NCBI GenBank assembly: GCA_019638615.1
Contig: JAHBTL010000007.1
Coordinates: 167,809 to 231,808, forward strand
Length of the DNA: 64,000 bases
Source: Chitinophagaceae bacterium
GTDB taxonomy: Bacteria; Bacteroidota; Bacteroidia; Chitinophagales; Chitinophagaceae
Direction: 5' to 3'
The notes below the pieces were generated by a model that worked only from the letters and a program-made list of their open reading frames with translations, did not search any database and was not told where the DNA came from. Positions 26,592 through 35,904 of the stretch are shown in pieces. How positions within the stretch are numbered: the first letter of the stretch is position 1; each line of letters opens with the position of its first letter. A program made the translations under genes and the position numbers.

Positions 26592-27611
26592 ATGAAGGGA
26601 AAACCAGTCCTTTTGACCCTGTTGCTGCTGATTTTATTTGGCGGAGCCAAAGCCCAGCTTGATTGCGCGGTTAATGACCTCATACCAAAGGATACCATTA
26701 TTATTTGTGCGGACACCACTTTTCGCCTGCAATTACCCGATGGTAACGGGTTGGTTACCTACGCGTGGGGAAACGGGGAAACTGATGATTTTATTGATGT
26801 ACATCAAACAGGCAAATACTATATTACCGCTACCGATGCTAATTGCAGCATAGACGACAGCGTGTATGTACTATTCAATTCACTGATATTGATCCCCAAT
26901 GTCAGAAATGAACTGTTGTGCCTGAATGTACCCGCATCGCCCTTAAGGGCAACGGGACAGGATTTAAAATGGTATACCTCTCCCACCGCCGCCGCCGGCA
27001 GCCCTACAGCACCGGTACCGTCAACGGCTGATACCGGCGTCTTCAATTATTATGTTTCCCAGACCATACTCGGCTGCGAAAGTCCCAGGGCTAAGCTGGT
27101 GGTTGAGGTCATTGAAAAGCCCTATTTCCACCTGGGGGAAAATGTAGTGATCCCCTGCGGTGTTTCAGGTGTGATGCTGCAAACCGTAAAACAAAAGTAT
27201 ACCAGCTATACATGGCAGGATGGCTCTACCAGGCCCGATTTTACCGCTACTGAAGCGGGAAATTATGTCCTGAGAGGAGAAAACATCTGCGGATCGCTGG
27301 TGGATACCGTTACAACCGTTACCTGCAACACAAAATGCGTAAATTTCCCTACCGCTTTTACCCCGAACAACGATGGATTAAATGAAGTGTTCCGTGCAGG
27401 CGCTTTTTGCCCCATTACCAAATTTAATATGGTTGTTTACGACCGTTTTGGTAAAAAGGTTTTCGAAACAAAAAACCCGGCCATGGGCTGGGACGGCAAA
27501 ATAAACGGGAAAAGAGCCGAAGAAGGCACTTATGTTTACTTTTGCGTGTACGATGATTTTATGCTGAAAAGAGAACTGACGCTGAAGGGATCTGTAACAC
27601 TACTCAGGTGA
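26592..27611 (+). CDS. T9SS type B (CHU_C) sorted protein
   Basis: A 339-residue secreted protein. The signal peptide ends near GGAKAQ. The mature part has two beta-sandwich segments of Ig/PKD type (for example YAWGNGETDDFIDVHQTGKY and YTWQDGSTRPDFTATEAGNY) with several cysteines. The final ~85 residues are the gliding-motility-associated C-terminal domain: FPTAFTPNNDGLNEVFRAG, VVYDRFGKKVFETKNP, GWDGKINGK and a terminal LKGSVTLLR. It should be exported by the type IX system and attached to the cell surface or released. No PorP/SprF gene is adjacent, so it probably uses a partner encoded elsewhere. It is divergent from rpmB. Confidence 0.88.
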   Translation: MKGKPVLLTLLLLILFGGAKAQLDCAVNDLIPKDTIIICADTTFRLQLPDGNGLVTYAWGNGETDDFIDVHQTGKYYITATDANCSIDDSVYVLFNSLILIPNVRNELLCLNVPASPLRATGQDLKWYTSPTAAAGSPTAPVPSTADTGVFNYYVSQTILGCESPRAKLVVEVIEKPYFHLGENVVIPCGVSGVMLQTVKQKYTSYTWQDGSTRPDFTATEAGNYVLRGENICGSLVDTVTTVTCNTKCVNFPTAFTPNNDGLNEVFRAGAFCPITKFNMVVYDRFGKKVFETKNPAMGWDGKINGKRAEEGTYVYFCVYDDFMLKRELTLKGSVTLLR

Positions 27612-27613
27612 TT

Positions 27614-27721
27614 CCATATTTGAGATTCGAGATTTGATATTTGAGATTCTGACACATTAAAATACTGTTTACAAGCCAACGATCCAGTGCATTTCAAATT
27701 TCAAATCTCAAATTCCAAATC
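27614..27721. repeat. Inverted TTTGA-rich arms upstream of glnS
   Basis: Left arm 27614-27648 consists of several TTTGAGAT/TTTGATAT units; right arm 27689-27719 has the complementary ATTTCAAATTTCAAATCTCAAAT. The two can form a long imperfect hairpin. It resembles the repeats at 25914-25988 and 59755-59871. Confidence 0.55.
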
Positions 27722-27728
27722 CCCATCT

Positions 27729-27736
27729 TACATTTG
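27729..27736 (+). promoter_or_regulatory. Candidate -7 box of glnS
   Basis: TACATTTG is a perfect match to the Bacteroidota TAnnTTTG box, 20 bases before the ATG at 27757. The region where the TTG element should lie is inside the repeat arm and has no TTG at the right spacing, so the call is tentative. Confidence 0.4.
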
Positions 27737-27756
27737 TGCAAAATGGATTTGCAGTT

Positions 27757-29418
27757 ATGAGTGAAGAAAAAAGCCTGAATTTTATTGAAGAGATCATTGA
27801 AGAAGATTTAAAAAATGGGAAGTACCGCTCTGTTATTACACGTTTTCCGCCAGAGCCCAATGGTTACCTGCACCTGGGGCACGCTTCGAGCATTTGCCTG
27901 AATTTCGGGCTTACTCTTAAATACGGCGGGTATACCAACCTGCGCTTCGACGACACCAATCCCGTTACTGAAGAAACAGAATATGTGGAAAGCATTAAAG
28001 AAGATGTAAAATGGCTGGGCTTTGAATGGAAAAACGAACTGTATGCTTCCGACTATTTTCCTGTTTTATACAACTATGCCATTCAACTGATCAAAAAGCA
28101 ACTGGCTTACGTGGATGACAGCACTTCCGAAGAAATAGCCGCATTAAAGGGAACGCCTACGGAACCCGGTAAAAACAGTCCTTACCGCGAAAGAACCGTG
28201 GAGGAAAACCTGGATTTGTTTGAAAGAATGAAAAAAGGGGAATTTGCCGATGGTTCAAAAACTTTAAGGGCGAAAATTGACATGGCGCACCCCAATATGC
28301 TGATGCGCGACCCGGTATTGTACCGCATCAAACACGCCCATCATCACCGGACCGGAGACGAATGGTGCATTTACCCGATGTATGATTTTGCACACGGACA
28401 AAGCGATAGTATCGAAGAAGTAACACACTCTATATGTACGCTGGAGTTTGTGCCTCACCGTGAGTTGTATGACTGGCTGATTGAGCAACTGGAAATATTT
28501 CCGTCGAAACAATATGAGTTTGCCAGAAGAAACCTTACCTATACCATTACCAGCAAACGCAAATTGCTGCAGTTGGTAAATGAAAAATACGTGGATGGCT
28601 GGGATGATCCGAGGATGACCACCATCAGCGGTATGCGCAGAAGAGGATATACTCCTGAAAGCATCCGCGACTTTTGCGACAGGATAGGCGTTGCCAAAAG
28701 AGAGAACATAGTAGATATGAGCCTGCTGGAATATTGTGTAAGAGAGCATCTGAATAAAATTGCGCTTCGCCGGATGGCAGTGCTCGACCCTGTTAAGCTT
28801 ACCATTACCAATTACCCTGCCGGACAGGTGGAAGAAGTGTATAGCGAAAACAATCCCGAAGAAGAAAATGGCGGCGGAACGAGGGCCCTTCCTTTTTCCG
28901 GTTCGCTGTGGATAGAAAGAGAGGACTTTATGGAAGTGCCTGCAAAAAAATGGTTCAGGCTGGCTCCCGGCGCGATGGTAAGATTGAAAAGCGCCTATAT
29001 AGTAAAGTGCGAAGATTTTATTAAGGATGAGAACGGCATGGTAACCGAAATAAAATGCAGCTATCTGCCGGAAAGTAAAAGCGGCAACGATACATCGGGC
29101 ATTCATGTAAAAGGAACCATCCACTGGATAAGCGCAGACCATGCTGCAAAGGCAGAAGTTAGATTGTATGACCGGCTGTTCAAGGTGGAAAACCCGGCTG
29201 ATGAAGAAGATTTTACATCTTATATCAATCCGGATTCTTTGCACATTATTCCCAACGCGTATATTGAGCCGTCGCTGAGTACTGCTGCTCCGGGCGAAAA
29301 GTTCCAGTTTATCAGGAAAGGGTATTTTACCCCCGATAAATATTCTACACCCGGCAAACTTATTTTTAACCGCACGGTTACGCTGAGAGATACATGGGCA
29401 AAGGAGAGTAAGAAGTAG
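27757..29418 (+). CDS. glnS: Glutamine--tRNA ligase
   Basis: A 553-residue class I aminoacyl-tRNA synthetase that charges tRNA-Gln. The HIGH-type motif is [20 protein letters not shown] near the N-terminus with [10 protein letters not shown] after it. The MSK-type motif appears as [12 protein letters not shown]. The region [19 protein letters not shown] and the C-terminal beta-barrel anticodon-binding domain (from about residue 340) are those of GlnRS. The ATG at 27757 (MSEEKSLNF) is the right start; the frame opens 21 bases earlier with GTG, which overlaps the candidate -7 promoter box. Presence of glnS means that Gln-tRNA need not rely only on the amidotransferase route. Confidence 0.97.
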   Translation: MSEEKSLNFIEEIIEEDLKNGKYRSVITRFPPEPNGYLHLGHASSICLNFGLTLKYGGYTNLRFDDTNPVTEETEYVESIKEDVKWLGFEWKNELYASDYFPVLYNYAIQLIKKQLAYVDDSTSEEIAALKGTPTEPGKNSPYRERTVEENLDLFERMKKGEFADGSKTLRAKIDMAHPNMLMRDPVLYRIKHAHHHRTGDEWCIYPMYDFAHGQSDSIEEVTHSICTLEFVPHRELYDWLIEQLEIFPSKQYEFARRNLTYTITSKRKLLQLVNEKYVDGWDDPRMTTISGMRRRGYTPESIRDFCDRIGVAKRENIVDMSLLEYCVREHLNKIALRRMAVLDPVKLTITNYPAGQVEEVYSENNPEEENGGGTRALPFSGSLWIEREDFMEVPAKKWFRLAPGAMVRLKSAYIVKCEDFIKDENGMVTEIKCSYLPESKSGNDTSGIHVKGTIHWISADHAAKAEVRLYDRLFKVENPADEEDFTSYINPDSLHIIPNAYIEPSLSTAAPGEKFQFIRKGYFTPDKYSTPGKLIFNRTVTLRDTWAKESKK

Positions 29419-29897
29419 GCTGCGAGCAATGAGCTGTGGGCTATTGGCTATCAGCCGTCAGCTATCAGCTATGGGCTATCAGGAGTTTGTAGTTTATGGT
29501 TTTTTGTTTATGGTTGGAAAACTCAAACAAGAAACTTCAAACCAAAAACTTGTAACTTGTCACTTTGCAACCTGTAACCACAAACTTCAAACTATAAACC
29601 CGAAACCTGCAACAGGGTTAGCTATCAGCAGTCAGGTATCAGCTATCGGCTATGAGCAATGGGCTGTGAGTTTACGGTTTTTAGTTTCTTGTTTACAGTT
29701 TGTAGATAACAGCTGTCAATTATCAATCGTCAATCGTTTTTTCTTCATTCTGAGCGAACAAATGGCTGTTGGGCAATAATGAACCATTTTCGTGAGCGAA
29801 GAATCCGCTTGGGTGGCTGTGAGCTATGGGCTATCAGCTTTCAGCAGTCAGTCAAGAGTGTTTGTAGTTTGTGATTGGTAGTTTAAAGTGCCAACCG
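29419..29897. repeat. Decayed tandem-repeat spacer
   Basis: About 480 non-coding bases made of two kinds of degenerate short units. One is CTATCAGC/CTATGGGC/CTATCGGC-like words repeated around 29425-29480, 29620-29680 and 29815-29850. The other is AAACTTCAAACC/AACTTGTAACC-like words (29520-29610), with the complementary GTTTGTAGTTT words near 29485-29510 and 29685-29705. Frames across this stretch translate to low-complexity peptide and are not genes. Confidence 0.6.
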
Positions 29898-30572
29898 TCA
29901 ACCGTCAATCGTCCATTCTTTCACGCTGCCGTCTGCAGAGCCGATGATCACTCTTTCAGCCATATTGATAAAAAGCCCGTTGTCTACCACACCGGCAATG
30001 CCATTGAGCTGGATATCGAGCCGGGGAGCATCGGTTATTTGATGGAAGTGACAATCCAAAATATAATTGCCGCTGTCAGTAACGAACAGCCTGCCTTCTT
30101 TATAACGCAAAACGGGCGTGCATCCCAGCGCGGCAATATGCCTGGATGTATGCTGCCATCCAAAAGGAATCACTTCTACCGGGAGTGGAAATTTGCCGAG
30201 AGTGCTAACCAACTTGCTTTCATCGGCAATTACTATAAACCTGCGGCTTGCTTTTGCTACTATCTTTTCCCTGAGCAGGGCGCCGCCCCCGCCTTTAATT
30301 AAATTGAGATGGCTGTCCGCCTCGTCAGCGCCATCAATATCAATATCGATATGATCTACTTCTTCTATACCGCTGATCACAATGCCCTTTTCCCGGGCTA
30401 TCCTCGCTGTATCCTCAGAAGTTGCCACAGCTGTAATGTGCAACCCGCGGGCAATTCTCTGCGCCGTGTAATCTATCGCCCAGTACGCCGTGGAGCCGGT
30501 GCCCAGCCCTACTGTCATTCCGTCCTGTATATATTCCACAGCTTTTAATGCTGCTGCCTGTTTCCCGTTCAT
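29898..30572 (-). CDS. rpiA: Ribose-5-phosphate isomerase A
   Basis: A 224-residue RpiA, interconverting ribose 5-phosphate and ribulose 5-phosphate in the pentose phosphate pathway. Family motifs are visible in order: GLGTGSTAYWAIDYTAQRI, ATSEDTARIAREKGI, DIDIDGADEADSHLNLIKGG with GGALLREKIVA (catalytic Asp, Glu and Lys region), ADESKLVSTLGKFPLPVEV and SGNYILDCHF. Its ATG overlaps the stop codon of the upstream DUF1080 gene by four bases (ATGA), which suggests translational coupling, although a functional link between the two is not obvious. Confidence 0.96.
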   Translation of the reverse strand: MNGKQAAALKAVEYIQDGMTVGLGTGSTAYWAIDYTAQRIARGLHITAVATSEDTARIAREKGIVISGIEEVDHIDIDIDGADEADSHLNLIKGGGGALLREKIVAKASRRFIVIADESKLVSTLGKFPLPVEVIPFGWQHTSRHIAALGCTPVLRYKEGRLFVTDSGNYILDCHFHQITDAPRLDIQLNGIAGVVDNGLFINMAERVIIGSADGSVKEWTIDG

Positions 30573-31168
30573 TCATCCAGTTTTCTGTAATATAAATTCC
30601 TGGCTTCCGCGGTCATACCCGGGTTATGACATTGGATTACAAACCTGCCTTCTTTATATTCATTATCACGATACGTCATCACCAGCTGTTCCTTTACCCA
30701 AATAAAAATACTGTCGCCCTTTACTTTAACCCGCATCGGGAACCACTCTCCATCCCTGGTCAGCAGCGCTGTTGCCTTACCGGTGGGTTTACCCGGCTTC
30801 CACAGCCAACCTGTATGCGCTTCCTGGTTATGACATATCTGTGCTTCATATCCACGGGGAAATCCTTCGGGATTGTCTTCCGGCTCATGCGCCCTTACAT
30901 AAAAACCACCATTCGCACCTTTTCCTTCATCCACTATCCGGAACTCACCTTTTACTTCAAAATCTTTAACAACGGGCGCTGCGTATAAATGCCCCTGCCC
31001 GTTTTGTCCTATAATCGCTCCGTCTTTAACAGACCATTGTGCATTTCCACGAGCCGTCCAGCCCGTCAGATCTTTCCCGTTAAAGAGAGCTATCCATTGT
31101 TGCTGGGGATGTGCGGCATTTGAAAAGAGCAGTATAAGCAAGCTGCCGATAGCAGTAGCATGTTTCAT
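30569..31168 (-). CDS. DUF1080 (3-keto-disaccharide hydrolase) domain protein
   Basis: A 199-residue exported protein: a signal peptide (MKHATAIGSLLILLFSNAAH) and one concanavalin-like DUF1080 domain. Typical motifs are WIALFNGKDLTGWTARGNAQ, IGQNGQGHLYAAPVVKDFEV, GANGGFYVRAHEPEDN and WFPMRVKVKGDSIFIWVKEQ. Members of this family have been described as 3-keto-glycoside hydrolases; many are uncharacterised. I use the ATG at 31168, because the promoter placed at 31180-31211 would start transcription only a few bases before the upstream ATG at 31177. It forms an operon with rpiA (4-base overlap). Confidence 0.87.
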   Translation of the reverse strand: MKHATAIGSLLILLFSNAAHPQQQWIALFNGKDLTGWTARGNAQWSVKDGAIIGQNGQGHLYAAPVVKDFEVKGEFRIVDEGKGANGGFYVRAHEPEDNPEGFPRGYEAQICHNQEAHTGWLWKPGKPTGKATALLTRDGEWFPMRVKVKGDSIFIWVKEQLVMTYRDNEYKEGRFVIQCHNPGMTAEARNLYYRKLDE

Positions 31169-31179
31169 AGCTTCCATTT

Positions 31180-31211
31180 TAAAGATACTGTAATACAGCT
31201 AAGAGTGTCAA
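31180..31211 (-). promoter_or_regulatory. Promoter of the DUF1080-rpiA operon
   Basis: Minus-strand TTG (31209-31211), 21 bases, then TATCTTTA (31180-31187), one mismatch from TAnnTTTG. The expected start of transcription near 31174 favours translation from the ATG at 31168. Confidence 0.5.
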
Positions 31212-31237
31212 TACGCGCTCAAATACTATTGCATGCG

Positions 31238-34165
31238 TCATTCATCTTCCAGCCCCCAGTTTTTTCCTTTCATCACGGCAGGCACACCATCGCGCAGCCA
31301 TTCGGCAGGGCGTTCTCCCTTTAACAGCCAGTCAAAAAATTGCTGTTCTCTTACCTGTATGTCCTTCCTGTTTTTTCGTTCCACCAGGTTGTGCGCCTCT
31401 CCGTTATAGTTTAACATCCAAACCGGTTTATTCAGCCTGCGCATAGCAGTAAAAAGTTCTATCCCCTGGTACCAGGGTACGGCGCCATCGTTGTCGTTGT
31501 GCATAATTACCAGCGGCGTGGCTACTTTAGGAAGGTAGAAAAGCGGCGAGTTCTCCATATACAACTGGGGCTTTTCCCATAAAGTAGCGCCAATGCGGCT
31601 TTGTGTTCTTTCATACTGGAACTGCCTGTTCATCCCGCTCTCCCAGCGAATGCCGCCATAGGCGCTTGTCATATTGCTGACCGGTGCCCCTGCCCAGGCA
31701 GCCTTGAATAGCCTGGTTTGGGTAATAAGATAAGCGGTTTGATAGCCTCCCCAACTTTGTCCCTGCAAGCCCATTTTGGTACTGTCTGCCCAGCCCTTTT
31801 TCACCAGTGCCCTTGCCCCGCTTACGATATAGTTATACGCGCTTTTACCCGGATGACCAATCATATATTCAATGTCAGGGGCAAAAACAATGTACCCGCG
31901 GCTCACAAAAAACGAAATATTCAAACGGCTGGGAGTTGGCGCCGGTGGTATATAGGTAAACAACCCGTCGCTGAGCTTTTCGTAGAAATAGCAGATGACA
32001 GGATACTTTTTCTTTGGATCAAAATTTTCAGGCTTGTATACAATGCCGGTCGCTTGTTTTCCATTGTAAGCCTTCCAGTTGAACAGTTCGGCAGTGCCCC
32101 AGCTATACATACTCTGCTGGGGATTGATGGCCGTCAGCTTTGTTTCCCCGGCCCAATTATTATTAACATACAAATCGGGTGACTGAGTGTATGATTCTTT
32201 AGTATAAATATACGTAGCGGCATTTTTCGCTTTTACGAGAGAATTACCAATAGCATAAGGCCCACTCATAATTTTAAGGAGACGCGCATTGGCTTCCAGC
32301 TTGTACGACGATAATCCACCGTATTTACTGGTTTCATTAAAAGCGCTCAGCAGCAGCTCCCTGGTCGGAGCTATATACAGCTCTTCAGCATCTGTTTTAA
32401 TGTACCTGTACACGATTTTATTTTTTCTTCCTTCTCCGCCGGTAATATTAACAGGCGCAACAACATTCAAAGGGTCAAGCTGCCATATATCGTACCTGTC
32501 ATATACCAGCACAGCCAGGTCGCCGCCGGTCCAGCCCATTATGCCATACGGGTAGGGGTCATTGGGCATATCAAAATTTTCCACGTACAATTTAGGAGCA
32601 ACTTTAGCCGAAATATTTTGTATGGCTCCCTTGCGCCAGGTAAAATATTGTTTTGCCTTCTGGTCGTACCACAAAATAAATTTGCCTGCGGCAGATACCG
32701 ATACATTGCCTGCCACATTCATTTTTACCAGTTGCTTTGAGCCATTATCGGGGTTAATGGCGTATATGTCTTTTTGAGTTCTGCCCTCCCATTGCGATGC
32801 AACCCTGTAGCTTACATCACTTATTCCTGCAGCCAGCTCTCCATCACCATCTTCTGAGAGTAGTACATCCGGCACTTCTTTATCTGCCAGTTGAACAAAA
32901 GTCTTATTTTCTGTGTTGATAGTTGCCAGGTAACTTCTTTTCAGTTCTTTGTCAAGATTTTTCAACTGTACTGTTTGCAGATAATCGTCCTTATAATTCC
33001 ATACATCAACCTTCACCAGGTCGATGTCTACCAGCGACGTATCCTTTAATGCGGGTATGGGTGCTGTTCCGGCAAATAATCTTTTACCCGACCTGCTGAA
33101 GCCCAGCATCGCGTTTTCGCTGATCCCCCACCCTACCGGGACTCCCGGCGTATTTTTATCGGCAATCATCAGGGCGCTGTCCTGCCCGTTTTGCCAGTAC
33201 CACAGCTTATAAAACTTTCGCAACGATTTCGCGCTGCTGTCGCGCTCTGCTATAAAAGCCACCCGGTATCCTTCTTTATCAATTGCGTAATTCTTAAAAT
33301 CGTTGCCCCCTTTCATAATCGTATCAAACCGGTCTTCTACAGAGCGGAATACGGACACCGTCTTTGCTGCCATACTATCTTTTTGGGAGGGAGCGCTCTC
33401 CAGCAGCAGGATATTTCCGTTTTCACTCCAGTGGTATTCTCCAACAAAAGGAATGGTATGCTGCGTGTTTTGCTGAAGATTGTAAACGATCAACGTTGTT
33501 CCTTCTGTATAGTTGGATGCAGCGCCTCCTTCATCATCAGCATCAAGCCCAGCTGCATGATCATCGTTTTTTATGACCGGGGGATTGGTAATTTTCTTTC
33601 TTCTTTTTTCCAGTTCAGGGCTGACTGGTTCGTTTGATTGCCGCAATGAATCCAGCCGGGCCGTTAAGGAATCCTTTGCCTCGGTTTTTTTAGAAGTATC
33701 GGCAAGCGGCTTTTCCAAATGCCATGCTACCCATTTATTGTTCTTTTCAGGGGCCCTGAATGACTTTACTCTTGCAGTTTTAAAAATGCTGTCCTTTCCC
33801 AATTCTATGATCGCCAGCGAATCTTTCGGAAAATTATCCGGGGTTTTCTTTTTAATACGCGCCTGGCGCACGTCTGCATACAAAGGCTTTATTTTGCAGA
33901 TCAGGAACCTGCTGTCATCCGTTATGAAGATATTATACCCCCTGTCAATATTTTTCCTGTAGGTTTGATCCGCTGATTGTATTTGCAGTACGCCGTCTCC
34001 TTCCTGAACGTTTATAACATATACGATCCATTTACCATCATTACTTATTTTTTTTTCGCCAATGCTTTGCCAGCCATCATATACCGAATGGTCTAACGGC
34101 TTTTTATTTTGAGCGAAACCCGCAAGGTTCAAGCATAGTAATATTCCCGGGAATATCTTTCTCAT
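31238..34165 (-). CDS. S9 family (prolyl oligopeptidase-like) peptidase
   Basis: A 975-residue exported serine peptidase. The signal peptide is MRKIFPGILLCLNLAGFAQ, which fixes the start at 34165 rather than the ATG at 34222. An N-terminal propeller-type region (~25-680) precedes an alpha/beta hydrolase domain with the likely catalytic triad S804 (GLQGQSWGGY), D893 (HNDNDGAVPW) and H925 (GEAHNLV). A charged, low-complexity insert occurs around residues 155-220 (AKDSLTARLDSLRQSNEPVS and DDHAAGLDADDEGG). The length exceeds that of typical prolyl oligopeptidases, in line with the large Bacteroidota S9 branch. It probably degrades peptides in the periplasm. Confidence 0.93.
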   Translation of the reverse strand: MRKIFPGILLCLNLAGFAQNKKPLDHSVYDGWQSIGEKKISNDGKWIVYVINVQEGDGVLQIQSADQTYRKNIDRGYNIFITDDSRFLICKIKPLYADVRQARIKKKTPDNFPKDSLAIIELGKDSIFKTARVKSFRAPEKNNKWVAWHLEKPLADTSKKTEAKDSLTARLDSLRQSNEPVSPELEKRRKKITNPPVIKNDDHAAGLDADDEGGAASNYTEGTTLIVYNLQQNTQHTIPFVGEYHWSENGNILLLESAPSQKDSMAAKTVSVFRSVEDRFDTIMKGGNDFKNYAIDKEGYRVAFIAERDSSAKSLRKFYKLWYWQNGQDSALMIADKNTPGVPVGWGISENAMLGFSRSGKRLFAGTAPIPALKDTSLVDIDLVKVDVWNYKDDYLQTVQLKNLDKELKRSYLATINTENKTFVQLADKEVPDVLLSEDGDGELAAGISDVSYRVASQWEGRTQKDIYAINPDNGSKQLVKMNVAGNVSVSAAGKFILWYDQKAKQYFTWRKGAIQNISAKVAPKLYVENFDMPNDPYPYGIMGWTGGDLAVLVYDRYDIWQLDPLNVVAPVNITGGEGRKNKIVYRYIKTDAEELYIAPTRELLLSAFNETSKYGGLSSYKLEANARLLKIMSGPYAIGNSLVKAKNAATYIYTKESYTQSPDLYVNNNWAGETKLTAINPQQSMYSWGTAELFNWKAYNGKQATGIVYKPENFDPKKKYPVICYFYEKLSDGLFTYIPPAPTPSRLNISFFVSRGYIVFAPDIEYMIGHPGKSAYNYIVSGARALVKKGWADSTKMGLQGQSWGGYQTAYLITQTRLFKAAWAGAPVSNMTSAYGGIRWESGMNRQFQYERTQSRIGATLWEKPQLYMENSPLFYLPKVATPLVIMHNDNDGAVPWYQGIELFTAMRRLNKPVWMLNYNGEAHNLVERKNRKDIQVREQQFFDWLLKGERPAEWLRDGVPAVMKGKNWGLEDE

Positions 34166-34285
34166 AATGCCTTTTTTATAATAGAGAGCGCAATTTAAGA
34201 CATACAAAACAGATGCGATCATCCCGGAGCAATAATTGTAATGCGAAACAGAGGAAAATTGCGGAATGCAGTGATGCAGAAAATA

Positions 34286-35068
34286 TCAGCTTACAGCCTT
34301 TGCACGTACCGAAGTAGTGGAAATATAATTACTCTGCACCTTGCGGCGGTAGTTTTTAAACATGCTCAGCCATTGTATTTTAAGTACGCCGAGAATGCCT
34401 TCTTTTACAATGTTTTTATTCATTTTGGAAGTACCGTATTTACGGTCAATGAAAGTAATGGGTATTTCAACGATCCTGAACCCAAGCTTCCAGGCTGCAA
34501 ATTTCATTTCAATCTGGAACGCATAGCCTACAAATCTGATCTCATCGAAATTAATGCTTTCCAGCACCTCCTTTTTATAACAAACAAAACCGGCAGTAGG
34601 ATCTTTTACAGGCATCCAGGTAAGCAGGCGCGTATACAAAGCGCCGCCTTTTGATAATATATTTCTCTCCCAGTTCCAGTTTTCAGTTTTACCTCCTTTT
34701 ACATAACGCGAACCAACCGCTACATGGGCCCTGCTCCTGCAGGCCTGGTACAATCGCTCAAGGTCTTTGGGGTTGTGCGAGAAATCCGCATCCATTTCAA
34801 AAATGTAGGCATAACCACGATCAATGGCCCATTTGAATCCATGAATATAGGCTGTGCCCAGCCCCAGCTTGCCCTCCCGCACCTGGAGAAATAATTGCTC
34901 TTTATACATTTTCTGCAATTCCCTTACTGTATCGGCCGTTCCATCAGGAGAATTATCATCTACAACCAATACATGAAAATGAAGTCCCATCTCAAAGATG
35001 GCATTCAGAATGGACTTAATATTCTCACTCTCATTATAAGTAGGTATGACAACCAGCTTTTCCAACAA
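34286..35068 (-). CDS. Glycosyltransferase family 2, polyprenol-phosphate mannose synthase-like
   Basis: A 260-residue soluble GT2 enzyme resembling dolichol-phosphate mannosyltransferase (DPM1 type), which moves a sugar from a nucleotide donor to a polyprenyl phosphate carrier. Visible motifs are VIPTYNESENIKSILNAIF, VLVVDDNSPDGTADTV, the DxD-containing FEMDADFSHNPKDLE, VGSRYVKGG and ITFIDRKYGTSKMNKNI. No C-terminal membrane domain is present, as in DPM1 proteins. The start codon is TTG: reading upstream there is no ATG before a stop, and the next ATG would remove the first beta strand. Nearby genes do not reveal its acceptor. Confidence 0.9.
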   Translation of the reverse strand: MLEKLVVIPTYNESENIKSILNAIFEMGLHFHVLVVDDNSPDGTADTVRELQKMYKEQLFLQVREGKLGLGTAYIHGFKWAIDRGYAYIFEMDADFSHNPKDLERLYQACRSRAHVAVGSRYVKGGKTENWNWERNILSKGGALYTRLLTWMPVKDPTAGFVCYKKEVLESINFDEIRFVGYAFQIEMKFAAWKLGFRIVEIPITFIDRKYGTSKMNKNIVKEGILGVLKIQWLSMFKNYRRKVQSNYISTTSVRAKAVS

Positions 35069-35133
35069 ATATTGCAGTTTTTAAAACAACAAAATTAAAT
35101 AGTAATCAAAAGAATATGCTTTGTTCATACAAT

Positions 35134-35904
35134 TTACGCTTTCTTTAACAGCGTGCGATTCAGTATTTCAGTCAGCTTTTGCTTGGTATGCATCGGGAAG
35201 TCGCCCTTCATCATCCAGTCGTAATACTGGGGCTCAATTTTAAGTACTTCCGTAACGGGGCGTCCCTTGTGTTTCCCGAAATTAAAGACTTCTACCCCGT
35301 TTTCCATAATGAACCTCCGCGCAAAGTCTACAATCTGCTCATGACCGGTAAATTTTATTACAGACTCCACTGTGCTGCCCAATTGTTCATAACGCTGTAA
35401 CTGCGACTCCAATATTTCAAATGTTGCCTGTGCGTCGGCTTCTGCGCTATGCGCATTATCCAGGTTTTTATCACAATAAAACCTGTAAGCTGCACTTAAT
35501 GTTCGGGGCTCCATCATGTGATATACCTTTTGAACATCCAGCATGTGTTTATCTGATATATCAAAATTCAAGCCGGCCCGTAAAAACTCCTCTACCAGCA
35601 AAGGAAGATCAAACCGGTTTGAATTGTACCCGGCTAAATCACAGTTTTCAAGAAACTGTCTTATTTCATTGGCTACCTGCTTAAAAGGAGGCGCATCTTT
35701 TACCATTTCATTGGTAATGCCATGAATATCAGAAGCCGCTTTGGGTATAGGCATTTGCGGGTTAATCAGCTTTCTTTTTACTACCCTTGTACCGTCTGTT
35801 TGCAGCTTTACAATAGCTATCTCAATGATACGGTCGGTAGATAAATTTACGCCTGTCGTTTCAAGATCAATAAATGCTAACGGACGAGTTAGTTGTAATG
35901 GCAT
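35134..35904 (-). CDS. DnaQ-like 3'-5' exonuclease
   Basis: A 256-residue DEDDh exonuclease. ExoI is FIDLETTGVNLSTDRIIEIA (Asp and Glu), ExoII is AGYNSNRFDLPLLVEEFLRA (Asp), and ExoIII is AHSAEADAQATFEILESQLQ (His then Asp). The C-terminal ~70 residues contain FNFGKHKGRPVTEVLKIEPQ, a short segment often found after DnaQ-like domains. Possible roles are proofreading with DNA polymerase III or RNA/oligonucleotide trimming; the polymerase-binding motif cannot be judged by eye. Confidence 0.92.
   Translation of the reverse strand: MPLQLTRPLAFIDLETTGVNLSTDRIIEIAIVKLQTDGTRVVKRKLINPQMPIPKAASDIHGITNEMVKDAPPFKQVANEIRQFLENCDLAGYNSNRFDLPLLVEEFLRAGLNFDISDKHMLDVQKVYHMMEPRTLSAAYRFYCDKNLDNAHSAEADAQATFEILESQLQRYEQLGSTVESVIKFTGHEQIVDFARRFIMENGVEVFNFGKHKGRPVTEVLKIEPQYYDWMMKGDFPMHTKQKLTEILNRTLLKKA

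Noticed and set aside
28264-29244. 326-codon frame opposite glnS
   Set aside because: Shadow of glnS on the other strand; the translation has no recognisable domain and the glnS motifs are clear.
29429-29779. 116-codon plus-strand frame after glnS
   Set aside because: It is made of the decayed tandem repeats; the peptide is repetitive and the frame is open only because the repeat lacks stops.
29419-29897. Possible CRISPR array
   Set aside because: Repeat words are 8-12 bases, variable, and not separated by uniform spacers; no cas gene nearby.
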